A stretch of 51,706 bases of DNA from an uncultured Lachnospiraceae bacterium (GCA_947626795.1 CANQTH010000009.1:1-51706); one strand, 5' to 3'. Shown: positions 16,109 to 25,224, counted from the first letter of the stretch. Notes: generated by a model not told the origin, from the letters alone. Numbers and translations are program-made.

Positions 16109-17538
16109 GATATCTTGGCGTTTTCCGCCGTCAATTCCACTTTTTCCCGGTAATAGGCGACGACTGGCGTGCCTACCGCGACTTTTTCGTATAACGCCTC
16201 GGCCACGTCGAGCGGCGCGTTGACGCAGCCGTGGGAGCCGCTATGCTTGTAGATCTCGCCGCCAAACTGCCCGTTCCGCCAGGAGGCGTCGTGGATGCCG
16301 ACATTGTATGCGAACGGCATGAAATACGTGACGTCGGATTCGTAATCTTCCCCCTTCAAGACGGCGGGGCTTTGCTTGTATACGATCTTGAATACGCCGT
16401 CCGGCGAGCCGTTGCCCCGGCTGATGTTCCCGGTCACGACGTCCGTTTCCGTGACGAGTTCCCCTTTTTCGTAATACCACAGATGTTGGTTCGTATAGTC
16501 GATCTCGATGTAGGTGTCGCCGATGTCGTCCTTCCCCTCCGCAAAGGGACGCTGGGCGTAGACCGGCTCGCGGCTGACGGGTTTTCCGCTCTCTAAGTCC
16601 TTTTTGATCTGGGCCGCTTCCCCCGGCTTGTCGATGATCCAGCCGTAATCCCCGCCCCCGATCTCGATCGTGTCCCCGGCGGACGTCTTGAAGGAGCGGA
16701 CGTCCGCGTAGGTGTTGTATTTGCTGGCAAGCTCCTGGACATATTTCTCAATCTCGTCGTCCTTGAACGTGAGGGAATAATCGTCCCCCAATTGGAGGAA
16801 ACGGAGGATCCGGTCGGTATCTAAGACCTCGTCGTAGCCCTTGATCTCATAAGTGATGGAAGCGTTCTGGCAGGCGTCGATCCGCGCCATGGCTTCCGTG
16901 ATCCTGGGGCTGTCGCTGACGACTTCCGGCTGGAGGTAATCGTCGTCTGTTAAGGAGACGCTTTCCTTCCCTTCGGAAACAGCCTGCCGCACTTTTTTTA
17001 AGACGCGCGCAAAGACCATGCGGTTGCCCTGCTTCTCCGGTTCGATGTAATACCCGTCCTCGCCCAGCTTGATCCGCGCGTCCTCCGGCTCGATGATATT
17101 GCCCTCCTGGAAACAGTCCATGGCGGCCACGGCGTCCGAGATCTTATCCTCCTGGTAAGACATGGGAAGGGGCGCCTCGTACCGCTCCGGCCGGAAAAGG
17201 GCCGCGGGCCATTCCAGCGGGTTCTGGCTCTTTAAGAGCTTCCCCACGGAACCGTCCGGCACGTACTGGCAGCCGATGTCGCCGCCGTATACGTGATGCT
17301 TCCCGCCGTCGCGGTCGAATACGGTCAGAAGGTAATCCTCCACGCCGTTCCCCACTTTTTCCTCCGCCTCGGCCAGGCTCATGCCGCCCACCTGCCAGCC
17401 GTTGATGCTGGCGCGCGGGAAAAATCGGTCGCTGAAATAATAAGCCGTCCCGAAGTAAGCCGCCGCCAGCAAAAGAAGGATCCCGGCCGCGCCGACGGCG
17501 ACGGCCTTCCATTTGTTCCTGCGTCTGTTTCGCCGCAT
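16060..17538 (-). CDS. Membrane-anchored L,D-transpeptidase (YkuD)
   Basis: Forms 3-3 cross-links in peptidoglycan or attaches proteins to it. 492 residues: a basic N-terminus and one membrane helix (about 12-31), two PG_binding_4-type domains (about 40-310), then the YkuD catalytic domain (about 345-470) with H436 and the nucleophile C438 in SHGCVN. The catalytic domain would face outside. The start follows GGAGGG about 12 nt upstream. It lies after nrdG on the same strand, separated by an inverted-repeat fragment, and is probably independent. The C-terminal 16 codons are duplicated past the stop. Confidence 0.92.
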   Translation of the reverse strand: MRRNRRRNKWKAVAVGAAGILLLLAAAYFGTAYYFSDRFFPRASINGWQVGGMSLAEAEEKVGNGVEDYLLTVFDRDGGKHHVYGGDIGCQYVPDGSVGKLLKSQNPLEWPAALFRPERYEAPLPMSYQEDKISDAVAAMDCFQEGNIIEPEDARIKLGEDGYYIEPEKQGNRMVFARVLKKVRQAVSEGKESVSLTDDDYLQPEVVSDSPRITEAMARIDACQNASITYEIKGYDEVLDTDRILRFLQLGDDYSLTFKDDEIEKYVQELASKYNTYADVRSFKTSAGDTIEIGGGDYGWIIDKPGEAAQIKKDLESGKPVSREPVYAQRPFAEGKDDIGDTYIEIDYTNQHLWYYEKGELVTETDVVTGNISRGNGSPDGVFKIVYKQSPAVLKGEDYESDVTYFMPFAYNVGIHDASWRNGQFGGEIYKHSGSHGCVNAPLDVAEALYEKVAVGTPVVAYYREKVELTAENAKISNAFSYVDPEKKEDAQ

Positions 17539-17569
17539 ATCCTGTCAACTCCCTCCATCGTTTTCGCAG

Positions 17570-17622
17570 CCGTTCCGCTTCCGGATCCCATAACGGTGAG
17601 GCCGAAAGCGGAACGGTTATCG
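17570..17622. repeat. Short derivative of the inverted-repeat element
   Basis: CCGTTCCGCTT (17570-17580) and AAGCGGAACGG (17606-17616) form an inverted repeat around GGATCCCATAACGGTGAGGCC, which matches one end of the family. It fills the gap between nrdG and the L,D-transpeptidase gene and may act as a terminator. Confidence 0.6.
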
Positions 17623-17632
17623 TAAGTCTGTC

Positions 17633-18169
17633 TTATCCCCGCCCTTTGCCAAATTCCAGGCAGACGACGCTGCCGCTGGCAAGGCTCTTTTGTACGTCGA
17701 TGATCCGTTGGTTCTTCGAGCCGCGGAACCGAAGGGAGATATCTTTTTGCGTTTCCTGAAATTCCCCGTCGACCAGCACGTCGATCAGGGAAAGCATCTT
17801 GTCCGTATGTCCGCATCTGGCCCGGCTGGGGGACAGAAGCTCGCGGTCAAACAGGTATCCGGTGTAGCACCAGATGTTTTTTTGGGGGTAACGCTGCCTT
17901 ACCCGCTCCAAAAAAGGCAGGAGAGCCTCCTGGTTCCCAGGCTCGAACGGCTCGCCGCCCAAAAGCGTCAGCCCCGCGATATGGGCCGGGGCGAGCGCGG
18001 CCATCAATGCGTCTTCCGTTTTGGAAGTGAACGCCTCCCCGTAAGAGAAATCCCAGGTCTCCCGGTTGAAGCAGCCTTTGCAATGATGCGTGCAGCCGGA
18101 GACGAACAGGGAGACGCGCACGCCTGTCCCGTTGGCAATGTCTGTTTTTTTGATCGCCGCGTAATTCAT
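17633..18169 (-). CDS. nrdG: Anaerobic ribonucleotide reductase activating protein
   Basis: Radical-SAM enzyme that installs the glycyl radical on NrdD. 178 residues. The 4Fe-4S motif is GCTHHCKGCFN with C26, C30 and C33, the CxxxCxxC arrangement of radical-SAM activases. LTLLGGEPFEP carries the GGE SAM-binding motif. The gene starts 13 nt after the nrdD stop on the same strand, so the two form an operon under the NrdR-type boxes upstream of nrdD. No truncation. Confidence 0.95.
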   Translation of the reverse strand: MNYAAIKKTDIANGTGVRVSLFVSGCTHHCKGCFNRETWDFSYGEAFTSKTEDALMAALAPAHIAGLTLLGGEPFEPGNQEALLPFLERVRQRYPQKNIWCYTGYLFDRELLSPSRARCGHTDKMLSLIDVLVDGEFQETQKDISLRFRGSKNQRIIDVQKSLASGSVVCLEFGKGRG

Positions 18170-18182
18170 ATGGATTCCCCTT

Positions 18183-20345
18183 TTACAGGTGCAGCACGCG
18201 GTCCTGGATCTCCTGCGTCCGGCCCTGGTTCCAGAACTGCGTGCCGATATAGCCGCAGGTCCGGCGGGCGACGTTCATCTTGCTCTCGTCGCGGTTCTTG
18301 CAGTTGGGGCATTCCCACACCAGCTTCCCGTGGTCGTCCGCGATGATCTTGATCTCGCCCTCGTAGCCGCACACCTGGCAGTAGTCGCTCTTGGTATTCA
18401 GCTCCGCGTACATGATATTGTCGTAAATGTGCTTCATCACGGCCAGGACGGCTTCGATGTTGCCCTGCATATCAGGCACTTCCACATAGCTTACCGCCCC
18501 GCCCGGGGAAAGCTTCTGGAACTGGGCCTCGAACGTCAGCTTGCTGAACGCGTCGATCTCCTCCGTCACATGGATGTGGTAGCTGTTCGTGATGTAATTC
18601 TTGTCTGTCACGCCCGGGATCTGCCCGAAGCGGCGCTGCAGGCATTTGGCGAATTTATAAGTCGTGGACTCCAAAGGCGTCCCGTAGAGGCTGAACGCGA
18701 TGTCCGTCTCCTGCTGCCATTTCCGGCAAGCGGCGTTCAGGTGTTCCATGACTTCTAAGGCGAACGGCATTGCCTCCGGGTCGGTATGGGATTTCCCGGT
18801 CATGTAGCGCGTGCATTCGCAAAGCCCGGCATAGCCTAAGGAAATCGTGGAATATCCGCCGTAGAGCAGCTTGTCGATCGGCTCGCCTTTTTTCAGGCGG
18901 GCGAGCGCGCCGTACTGCCAGAGGATGGGGGCTACGTCGGAGGGCGTCCCCTTTAAGCGGTTATGGCGCAGCATCAGCGCCTCTTTGCACAATTCCAGCC
19001 GCTCGTCCAGGATGTCCCAGAATTTGCCCATATCCTTCCCGGAGGAGCAGGCGACGTCCACTAAGTTGAGCGTCACGACGCCCTGGTTGAACCGCCCGTA
19101 AAATTTGGGCTTGCCCTGCTCGTCGTGGTATACGGTCAGAAAGGAACGGCATCCCATACAGGGGTAGCAGTTGCCTTCCTTGTTCTCTTTCATGATCTTT
19201 TCGGAAATATAGTCCGGCACCATGCGCTTGGCCGTGCATTGCGCCGCGAGGCGCGTCAGGTCGTAGTAGCGGCTGCCTTCGTGGATGTTGTCTTCTTCTA
19301 AGACGTAGATCAGCTTCGGGAAGGCGGGCGTGATGTAGACGCCTTTTTCGTTCTTTACGCCCTGCATGCGCTGACGGAGCATTTCCTTGATGACCATGGC
19401 GAGGTCGTCGCGGAGCCGTCCTTCCTCCACTTCGTCCAGATACATGAACACGGTGACGAAAGGCGCCTGCCCATTGGTCGTCATGAGCGTGATCACCTGG
19501 TACTGGATCATCTGCACGCCGCGGCGGATCTCCTCCTCCACACGCATTTCCGCGACCTGGCGGATCTTTTCCTCTGAAAGCTCAAGCCCGGCGGCTTCAA
19601 ATTCCTCCCGCACGGCTTTCTGCAGCTTTTTACGGCTGACGTCGACAAAGGGAGCCAGGTGCGACAGTGTGATGCTCTGCCCGCCGTACTGGGAGCTGGC
19701 GATCTGGGCGATCGCCTGGGTCGCCACGTTGCAGGCGGTGGAGAAGCTCTTGGGCCGCTCGATCATCGTCTCGCTGATGACGGTCCCGTTCTGCAGCATA
19801 TCCTCTAAGTTCACCAGACAGCAGTTGTGCATATGCTGCGCGAAATAATCCGCGTCATGGAAGTGGATTATGCCCTCCTCATGCGCGCGGACGACCTTTT
19901 CCGGCAGCAGGAAGCGCTTCGTGATGTCCTTGCTGACTTCCCCGGCCATGTAGTCGCGCTGCACGCTGTTGACGATCGGGTTCTTGTTGGAATTTTCCTG
20001 CTTGATCTCCTCGTTGTTGCACTCGATCAGGGTCAGGATCTGCTCGTCCGTCGAATTGGACTTGCGGACCAGCGCGCGCCGGTAGCGGTACGTGATGTAC
20101 TTGCGCGCCACTTCGTACGCCTTGTATCCCATGATATGGTTCTCCACCATATCTTGTATCTCTTCCACGTTATAGATCCGATCCTTGGACGCGCAGAACC
20201 TGGTGATCTGATCCGCGATCGCTAAGACCTGCTCCGGGGAAAGCCTGTCGCTTTCCGGCACTTCCTGGTTGGCCTTGTTGACGGCGTCCGTGATCTTGCT
20301 CGCGTCAAAGCCCGCTTCTTTCCCGCTTCTTTTGATGATCTTCAT
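18183..20345 (-). CDS. nrdD: Anaerobic (class III) ribonucleoside-triphosphate reductase
   Basis: Reduces ribonucleoside triphosphates to dNTPs without oxygen, using a glycyl radical and formate. 720 residues: N-terminal ATP-cone (about 1-92, KIIKRSGKEAGFDASKI), catalytic barrel, a C-terminal zinc site CQVCG...CPNC and the glycyl-radical loop RTCGYIG near residue 697. The start is the ATG after GGAGGAG; the longer frame upstream lacks a ribosome site. nrdG follows in an operon. Two NrdR-like boxes lie downstream of a good promoter, so repression by NrdR is likely. Confidence 0.96.
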   Translation of the reverse strand: MKIIKRSGKEAGFDASKITDAVNKANQEVPESDRLSPEQVLAIADQITRFCASKDRIYNVEEIQDMVENHIMGYKAYEVARKYITYRYRRALVRKSNSTDEQILTLIECNNEEIKQENSNKNPIVNSVQRDYMAGEVSKDITKRFLLPEKVVRAHEEGIIHFHDADYFAQHMHNCCLVNLEDMLQNGTVISETMIERPKSFSTACNVATQAIAQIASSQYGGQSITLSHLAPFVDVSRKKLQKAVREEFEAAGLELSEEKIRQVAEMRVEEEIRRGVQMIQYQVITLMTTNGQAPFVTVFMYLDEVEEGRLRDDLAMVIKEMLRQRMQGVKNEKGVYITPAFPKLIYVLEEDNIHEGSRYYDLTRLAAQCTAKRMVPDYISEKIMKENKEGNCYPCMGCRSFLTVYHDEQGKPKFYGRFNQGVVTLNLVDVACSSGKDMGKFWDILDERLELCKEALMLRHNRLKGTPSDVAPILWQYGALARLKKGEPIDKLLYGGYSTISLGYAGLCECTRYMTGKSHTDPEAMPFALEVMEHLNAACRKWQQETDIAFSLYGTPLESTTYKFAKCLQRRFGQIPGVTDKNYITNSYHIHVTEEIDAFSKLTFEAQFQKLSPGGAVSYVEVPDMQGNIEAVLAVMKHIYDNIMYAELNTKSDYCQVCGYEGEIKIIADDHGKLVWECPNCKNRDESKMNVARRTCGYIGTQFWNQGRTQEIQDRVLHL

Positions 20346-20363
20346 AATAACTCCTCCAAAACA

Positions 20364-20407
20364 ACTAAATATAGTATTTGATTTCAAAGCCCGGTACTAT
20401 ATGTGCC
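20364..20407 (-). promoter_or_regulatory. Pair of NrdR-type boxes
   Basis: ACTAAATATAGT (20364-20375) and ACTATATGTGCC (20396-20407) start 32 bp apart, three helical turns, as is usual for paired NrdR boxes (consensus ACACTATATATAGTGT). They lie between the -10 and the nrdD start. Confidence 0.6.
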
Positions 20408-20412
20408 ACATT

Positions 20413-20441
20413 ATTATAGTATGAACTATCGGAAAATGCAA
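20413..20441 (-). promoter_or_regulatory. nrdDG promoter
   Basis: Read on the minus strand: TTGCAT (20441-20436), 17-bp spacer, TATAAT (20418-20413). The 332-bp gap between nrdD and the next gene holds this, the NrdR boxes and a plus-strand promoter, with nothing else recognised. Confidence 0.7.
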
Positions 20442-20477
20442 GCCCTAAAAAGCGCCAAAAAAAATTTTTGCAAAAAC

Positions 20478-20506
20478 TTGAATCTTCCTATAAAAAGGAT
20501 TATGAT
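20478..20506 (+). promoter_or_regulatory. Promoter of the Big_2/NlpC-P60 gene
   Basis: TTGAAT (20478-20483), 17-bp spacer, TATGAT (20501-20506), within an AT-rich patch. The leader is ~165 nt. Confidence 0.55.
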
Positions 20507-20678
20507 TATAAATGGAGTTTTTTTGCGCGACAGGAAGGTTGCTTCGGGATACGCGTGCGCGCGCTGAGTTTGCGGGGGCGGATCTTTGTGCAGATTGCAC
20601 AAACCGCGGAGGGCGCGAAAAAAGACGCGGATCCGGAAAATATATTGCTGCGGGATGCATAACAGGAGGAAGATACCA

Positions 20679-23099
20679 ATGAGAATTCGGAAGATACTTG
20701 CGATAGCCTTTGGCTGCGCTGCATTATTTTATGCGCCTCTTACGCCAATGGCCGCTTCGGCACCGGATGGCGCGGCCAGCGAGGCGGAGCCGAGGGAGGA
20801 TGTGGAAAGCCTGGAGTTTTCCCTGAATTACGATTCTTATTCCATGAAGGCGGGAGAGACGCTGCAGTTAGAGGCGGATCTTTCGCAGGACGCGGAAGTG
20901 TCCTGGAAGTCGGATCATGAGGAGATCGCTTCCGTTTCCGGGACGGGCCTTGTGACCGCGCGCAGCGGGGGGCGGGCGACCGTCACGGCGACTGTTTCCG
21001 TGCAGTCCGGGGAAGAGACGCTGACGGGACAGGCGTCCTGCGAGATTTTGGTGGAGAATACGATCTCGCTGGACAAGAGGTCGCTGACGCTCTACACGTC
21101 CCAGACCGGGCAGTTGAAGGCGACGGCGCGCCCGGCGGCGGACGTCCGCTGGGAAAGCTCCGAGCCTGGCGTGGCGGCCGTGACCCAGGAGGGCAAGGTC
21201 GTCCCGAAGAAAGCGGGCAGCGCCGAGATCACGGCGACCGCGAACGGAGTCTCGGCGTCCTGCCAGGTCAAGGTGAAGAACCCGACCCTTTCGCTCCGGT
21301 CGCAGGCGACGGTGTATCTGAAGAACCCGGCCACGTTGACGGCGAAGGCCGTCCCGGCGGCGGACGTGGCGTGGAAGTCTTCCAACCGCAAGATCGTTTC
21401 GGTATCCGGCGGGAAGCTCGTGCCGGGCAAGGTTGGGTCGGCGACCATCACGGCGACCGCGAACGGCGTCCAGAAGAAATGCCGCGTGACGGTCAAGAAG
21501 CCGTCGCTGAAGTTTGAGAGCAAGTCCATCCTTATTTTCACGAAGAACGAATATGACCTGGGCCTTACGGCAAGGCCCGCGGGCAAGGCCTCGCTGAAAT
21601 CTTCCAAGCCGGGCGTCATAAAAGTGACGAAGGACGGGAAGGTGACGGGGCTTCGGGAAGGCGAGGCCGTGATCACGGCCTCGCTTCCGGGGGCGAAGAA
21701 GGCCACCTGTACGGTGACGGCCGTCGACAGCCCGTATAAGTTAAGCCGCACGTCCCAGGTGCTGATGAAGGGGAGCAGCGCGACTATTTACCTCCAGAAT
21801 ACGGATGCGGGCGATTCCGTGTCGTTCTCGCTGTCGGACTCTTCTTCGGGCGTGGCGGACATCGCCTACACGGGGAACAGTTGCCAGATCAAGGCGCGCA
21901 AGGCCGGGAAAGTTACGGTCAACGCCTATGTCAGCGTGTATGTGGAAGGCAAGTGGGTGACTTGCAAATATTCCTGCAAGGTGCGCGTCATCAACAGCGG
22001 GGTCGTCCAGCAGCAGGCTTCCATCGCGGTCAACATGAGCAAGGCGCTGAAGCTGAAAAATATCGAGAAGTCCGGCGCGTCGGTGCGCAAGACGACGTGG
22101 GCGTCGTCCAATCCGAAGGTTGTGAGCGTCGGGAAGAGCGGGATCGTGAAAGGAAAGAGGCCGGGCGCGGCCAAGATCACGGCGACGGTGAGCTATTCCG
22201 ACGGCACGACGAAGCCGTTCCGGACGGACGTTAGGGTGTCCAACCCCAGGCTGAAGTCCACCTATACGATCCTGGCGGTCGGGAAAAAGCAGCAGATCAA
22301 GCTGTCGGGGCTTACCGCCTTCAGCGCGGTAAAATGGAAGGCGAGGAATACGTCCGTCGCTTCCATCGGAGAGGACGGCGTCGTGCGCGCGGGCTATTCC
22401 GCCGGGGAATTGAAAGTCACGGTCACGGTCGACGGGAAGCGGCTCAGCCACAAGATCATCGTCACGAACCCGAGGCTGGTCGCGGACTTTAAGGCGCTTG
22501 CGCCGAAGACGACGACAAAGATTGATTTTACGGGGATTTCCAAGAAGAGCAAGATCTCTTATAAATCGACGAACCCTTCGGTCGCGTCCGTGAACCGCTC
22601 CGGCCTGGTGACGGCGAGCAATTACGGGAATGCGGATATCGCGGTGACGGCGGACGGCATGTCGATGGAGTTCCAGGCAAACGTCGCGCCCCAGCGCGCC
22701 GTCAACGCGTGCCAGACCGGGTACAGCATCATCAACAGCTCCACGTACAGCCAGGCGCTGCGTATGTCGCAGGGATATTATGACTGCAGCTCGCTGGTGT
22801 TCCGCTCCTATGGATGCGATTCCGGGCTTTTGGGCGGCAGCCCTTCCTGGGCGCCTACGGCGGCTTCCATGGCGGCGTATTTGGAGCAGAAAGGGAAGAT
22901 CATTTCGTACGGCGGGCTGGATGCGTCCCAGCTTCGTCCGGGCGACCTGATATTTTACAGCCAGTCAACCAGCAACGGCAGGTATCGGAACATTTACCAT
23001 GTGTCCATGTACTACGGCGGGGGCTACCGCCTGGAGAAGCCGCTGCGCTGGTACTATCCGGAGAGCAATATCGCGATGATCGCGCGGCCGATCCCGTAA
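20679..23099 (+). CDS. Secreted multi-Big_2 protein with C-terminal NlpC/P60 peptidase
   Basis: 806 residues. Signal peptide about 1-27 (ending MAASA). About seven Ig-like Big_2 domains follow (about 45-685), each with the VTWKSSNPKVASVS...GKAKITATA pattern. The C-terminal NlpC/P60 domain has the nucleophile C703 in YYDCSSLVF and H774 in IYHVSMYY. NlpC/P60 enzymes cut D-Glu-meso-diaminopimelate bonds in wall peptides; the Big_2 string would place the enzyme across or onto the wall. The start follows AGGAGGA at 8 nt; the frame open upstream has no signal peptide. Several Big_2 domains are degenerate. A 73-bp tandem repeat follows. Confidence 0.9.
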   Translation: MRIRKILAIAFGCAALFYAPLTPMAASAPDGAASEAEPREDVESLEFSLNYDSYSMKAGETLQLEADLSQDAEVSWKSDHEEIASVSGTGLVTARSGGRATVTATVSVQSGEETLTGQASCEILVENTISLDKRSLTLYTSQTGQLKATARPAADVRWESSEPGVAAVTQEGKVVPKKAGSAEITATANGVSASCQVKVKNPTLSLRSQATVYLKNPATLTAKAVPAADVAWKSSNRKIVSVSGGKLVPGKVGSATITATANGVQKKCRVTVKKPSLKFESKSILIFTKNEYDLGLTARPAGKASLKSSKPGVIKVTKDGKVTGLREGEAVITASLPGAKKATCTVTAVDSPYKLSRTSQVLMKGSSATIYLQNTDAGDSVSFSLSDSSSGVADIAYTGNSCQIKARKAGKVTVNAYVSVYVEGKWVTCKYSCKVRVINSGVVQQQASIAVNMSKALKLKNIEKSGASVRKTTWASSNPKVVSVGKSGIVKGKRPGAAKITATVSYSDGTTKPFRTDVRVSNPRLKSTYTILAVGKKQQIKLSGLTAFSAVKWKARNTSVASIGEDGVVRAGYSAGELKVTVTVDGKRLSHKIIVTNPRLVADFKALAPKTTTKIDFTGISKKSKISYKSTNPSVASVNRSGLVTASNYGNADIAVTADGMSMEFQANVAPQRAVNACQTGYSIINSSTYSQALRMSQGYYDCSSLVFRSYGCDSGLLGGSPSWAPTAASMAAYLEQKGKIISYGGLDASQLRPGDLIFYSQSTSNGRYRNIYHVSMYYGGGYRLEKPLRWYYPESNIAMIARPIP

Positions 23100-23110
23100 G
23101 CGGTCCGGTT

Positions 23111-23275
23111 GGCTGGCAGGCAGCCGATCCGTCAGGGCGATTTGGACGGCGGCAGGCGGCCGATCCGGCAGGGAAGCCCGATCGGCGGGCAGGCAGCCGA
23201 TCTGTCAGGGCGATTCGGACGGCGGCAGGCAGCTGATCCGGAAGGGAAACCCGATCGGCTGGCAGGCAGCCGATT
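23111..23275 (+). repeat. 73-bp tandem repeat, 2.2 copies
   Basis: Units begin at 23111, 23184 and 23257 with GGCTGGCAGGCAGCCGAT (first G/T variant in unit 2). They lie just after the NlpC/P60 stop and are GC-rich with internal GGCAGGC subrepeats. Confidence 0.85.
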
Positions 23276-23336
23276 TTGGCAAGAAGGCGCCGCTCCGCAG
23301 GGGCGGGGAAAAGGGGGGAAAATGGGAGGAGAGAGA

Positions 23337-23690
23337 ATGGAACGAGAAGAAGTCAAAGTGAAGCTGATCCGGCAGTTCCCGGTGGAAGTGGTGGAGACGG
23401 AAGGGTCGATGAGCCGGATCTACTATTCCTGCCCGACCTGCGGCAGGTCCGTGTCGAAGGGGATGGACAAATGCACCGGGTGCGAGCAGGTCCTAAGCTG
23501 GAAGAACATCGGGCGCAAGGAAAAGCAGGACGGGTCGCGTAAGGCGGTACTGGAGTTTGACGTCCCCGAGGAATTTGTGGCGGGAGACTGCAGGAGATGC
23601 CCGATCTCCTATCTGTACAAAGAGGGGCTGGACGACGTATACGAATGCCCGCTGCGGATGCGCGGGTCGTGCAGGCTGCGCATAAAGTGA
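23337..23690 (+). CDS. Small zinc-ribbon protein, function unknown
   Basis: 117 residues. Cys pairs SCPTCGRS and DKCTGCEQ (about 34-57) form a clear zinc ribbon. A second Cys group follows: GDCRRCP and YECPLRMRGSC (about 83-112), which could bind another metal or cluster. The start is the ATG 6 nt after GGGAGGAG; an in-frame ATG at 23322 is possible. No family is recognised. Its last codons and TGA are re-copied as a 70-bp tandem repeat. The gap to the PPIase gene contains only that repeat. Confidence 0.7.
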   Translation: MEREEVKVKLIRQFPVEVVETEGSMSRIYYSCPTCGRSVSKGMDKCTGCEQVLSWKNIGRKEKQDGSRKAVLEFDVPEEFVAGDCRRCPISYLYKEGLDDVYECPLRMRGSCRLRIK

Positions 23691-23832
23691 GCATGCGGGG
23701 ACGCACGGCAGCGGCACGGTCCTCGGGATGCGCGGGCCGTGCAGGCTGCGCGTGAAGTGAGTATGCGGGGACGCACGGCAGCGGCACGGTCTTCGGAATG
23801 CGCGGGCCGTGCAGGCTGCGTATAAAGTGAGT
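23656..23832 (+). repeat. 70-bp tandem repeat over the zinc-ribbon gene 3' end
   Basis: Units at 23656-23725, 23726-23795 and 23796-23832 (partial). Each carries GTGCAGGCTGCG and AAGTGAG, so the TGA stop and about 11 codons are duplicated. Period 70 bp equals that of the array at 9769. Confidence 0.88.
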
Positions 23833-23874
23833 GCAGGGCGGCGGATTAAAAAATAGAGAAAGGCAGTAGGGAAA

Positions 23875-25032
23875 ATGAGGAAGAAATATTATGCGGCGGC
23901 TGTGCTGGCGGCTGCGGGGATCATGGCGCTCGCAGGCTGCGGCGGCAAGGAAGGGAACGGCAGCTCGGAAAATACGGACAAAGCGTCGGGCGGCGTGGAG
24001 TATGACGCGGGCGATTATGTGACGCTTGGGGAGTACAAGGGACTGGCGGTGCAGTATCCGATCCCGGAAGTCTCCGATACGGACGTGGAGGATGAGATCC
24101 AGGCGCGCCTGGAGGAAAATACGGAATACAAGGAGATCGAGGGAAGGCCCGCGCAGGAAGGGGACAATGTGAACATTGACTACGTCGGGACGGTCGACGG
24201 GGAAGAATTTGACGGCGGGAGCGACACGGGATACGATCTGGTGTTAGGCTCCGGAGAGTTTATCGACGGCTTCGAGAGCAGCCTGGTGGGGAAGAACGCC
24301 GGGGAGACGACGACGTTTACGGTCACGTTCCCGGATGATTACGACGATCCCGAGGAAGAGGGCAGCCTCTCCGGGAAGGAAGCGGAATTTACCGTCACGG
24401 TCAATTCCATCAGCGAGGTGATCGTCCCGGAATACGACGAGGCGTTTGTCAAGAAGGTGTCGGACTGCAGCACGAAAGAGGAATACGAGGCGTCCATCCG
24501 GGAGGAGCTTTTGGAAGATTATACGGACGAGTCCCTGACGACGGCCCGCGACAGCGCGCTGGAGCTTGCGATCGAGAACGCGACGGTGGACGGCTACCCG
24601 CAGGAGCTTTACGATCAGATCCACGAAGCGGAGGTGGAGAATTATAAGCTCTTTACGGAGATGACCGGATGGGAATTTACGGATGAGGAAGTGGAAGAAG
24701 CCGCGATGGACGAGCTGAACGAGACTCTGGTCGTCCAGGCGATCGCCGATGAGGAAGGGATCGCGGTCTCGGAGGAAGATTACAAGTCCGATCTGGCGGA
24801 ATTGGCGGAAGAGAACGGGTACGACAGCACCGGGGAGTATGAGGAGGCGACAGGAAAGGAAGCCATCCTGCGCCAGATCCTGCGGGAAAAGGTCGTGGAT
24901 TTCCTGTATGAATCCGCCAAGGTGGAAGAAGTCTCGTCGGATGAATATTACGGGAGCGACGACAGCTCGGATTCCGAAAGCTCAGATTCGGAAAGCTCGG
25001 ACTCGGAAAGTTCGGATTCCGAAAGCGAGTGA
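23875..25032 (+). CDS. Lipoprotein trigger-factor-like peptidyl-prolyl isomerase
   Basis: 385 residues. Lipoprotein signal with lipobox ALAGC, acylated C22. Then an FKBP-type domain (about 80-180; VNIDYVGTVDGEEFDGG, GSGEFIDGFE) inserted as in trigger factor, followed by the helical trigger-factor C-terminal chaperone domain (about 185-355). It lacks the ribosome-binding N-terminal domain, so it works outside the membrane on exported proteins. The C-terminus is a low-complexity SSDSE repeat (about 360-385), acidic and probably flexible. The context, five giant secreted proteins nearby, fits a folding helper role (inference). The start is the ATG after GGCAGTAGGGAAA. Confidence 0.9.
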   Translation: MRKKYYAAAVLAAAGIMALAGCGGKEGNGSSENTDKASGGVEYDAGDYVTLGEYKGLAVQYPIPEVSDTDVEDEIQARLEENTEYKEIEGRPAQEGDNVNIDYVGTVDGEEFDGGSDTGYDLVLGSGEFIDGFESSLVGKNAGETTTFTVTFPDDYDDPEEEGSLSGKEAEFTVTVNSISEVIVPEYDEAFVKKVSDCSTKEEYEASIREELLEDYTDESLTTARDSALELAIENATVDGYPQELYDQIHEAEVENYKLFTEMTGWEFTDEEVEEAAMDELNETLVVQAIADEEGIAVSEEDYKSDLAELAEENGYDSTGEYEEATGKEAILRQILREKVVDFLYESAKVEEVSSDEYYGSDDSSDSESSDSESSDSESSDSESE

Positions 25033-25052
25033 GCCAGCGGAACAGAGCGGCA

Positions 25053-25113
25053 TGGGCAACAGTTCAGCCCAGGGCTTTGCGGCAAGTGCAAAGTCCTGGG
25101 CTGTAATTGTTAT
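25053..25113 (+). terminator. Minimal inverted-repeat element acting as terminator-like hairpin
   Basis: GCCCAGGGCTTTGC pairs with GCAAAGTCCTGGGC around GGCAAGT. The outer CAACAGTTCAGCC / GGCTGTAATTGTT are the family's terminal repeats without the middle. A T-poor TGTTATTAG follows, so termination strength is unsure. Confidence 0.55.
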
Positions 25114-25224
25114 TAGATGAAGGTTTTTGCTAAAGTTGATGAAATTTGCGCGTAGTTGTTATAAAATTGTATATGTGCAGTTCGCAAGATATAAAACGTA
25201 AAATATAAATATATTGATTTTATT

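Noticed and set aside
23109..23336. In-frame extension of the zinc-ribbon gene through the 73-bp repeats
   Set aside because: The extension is translated repeat DNA without a ribosome site; the ATG at 23337 has a good one.
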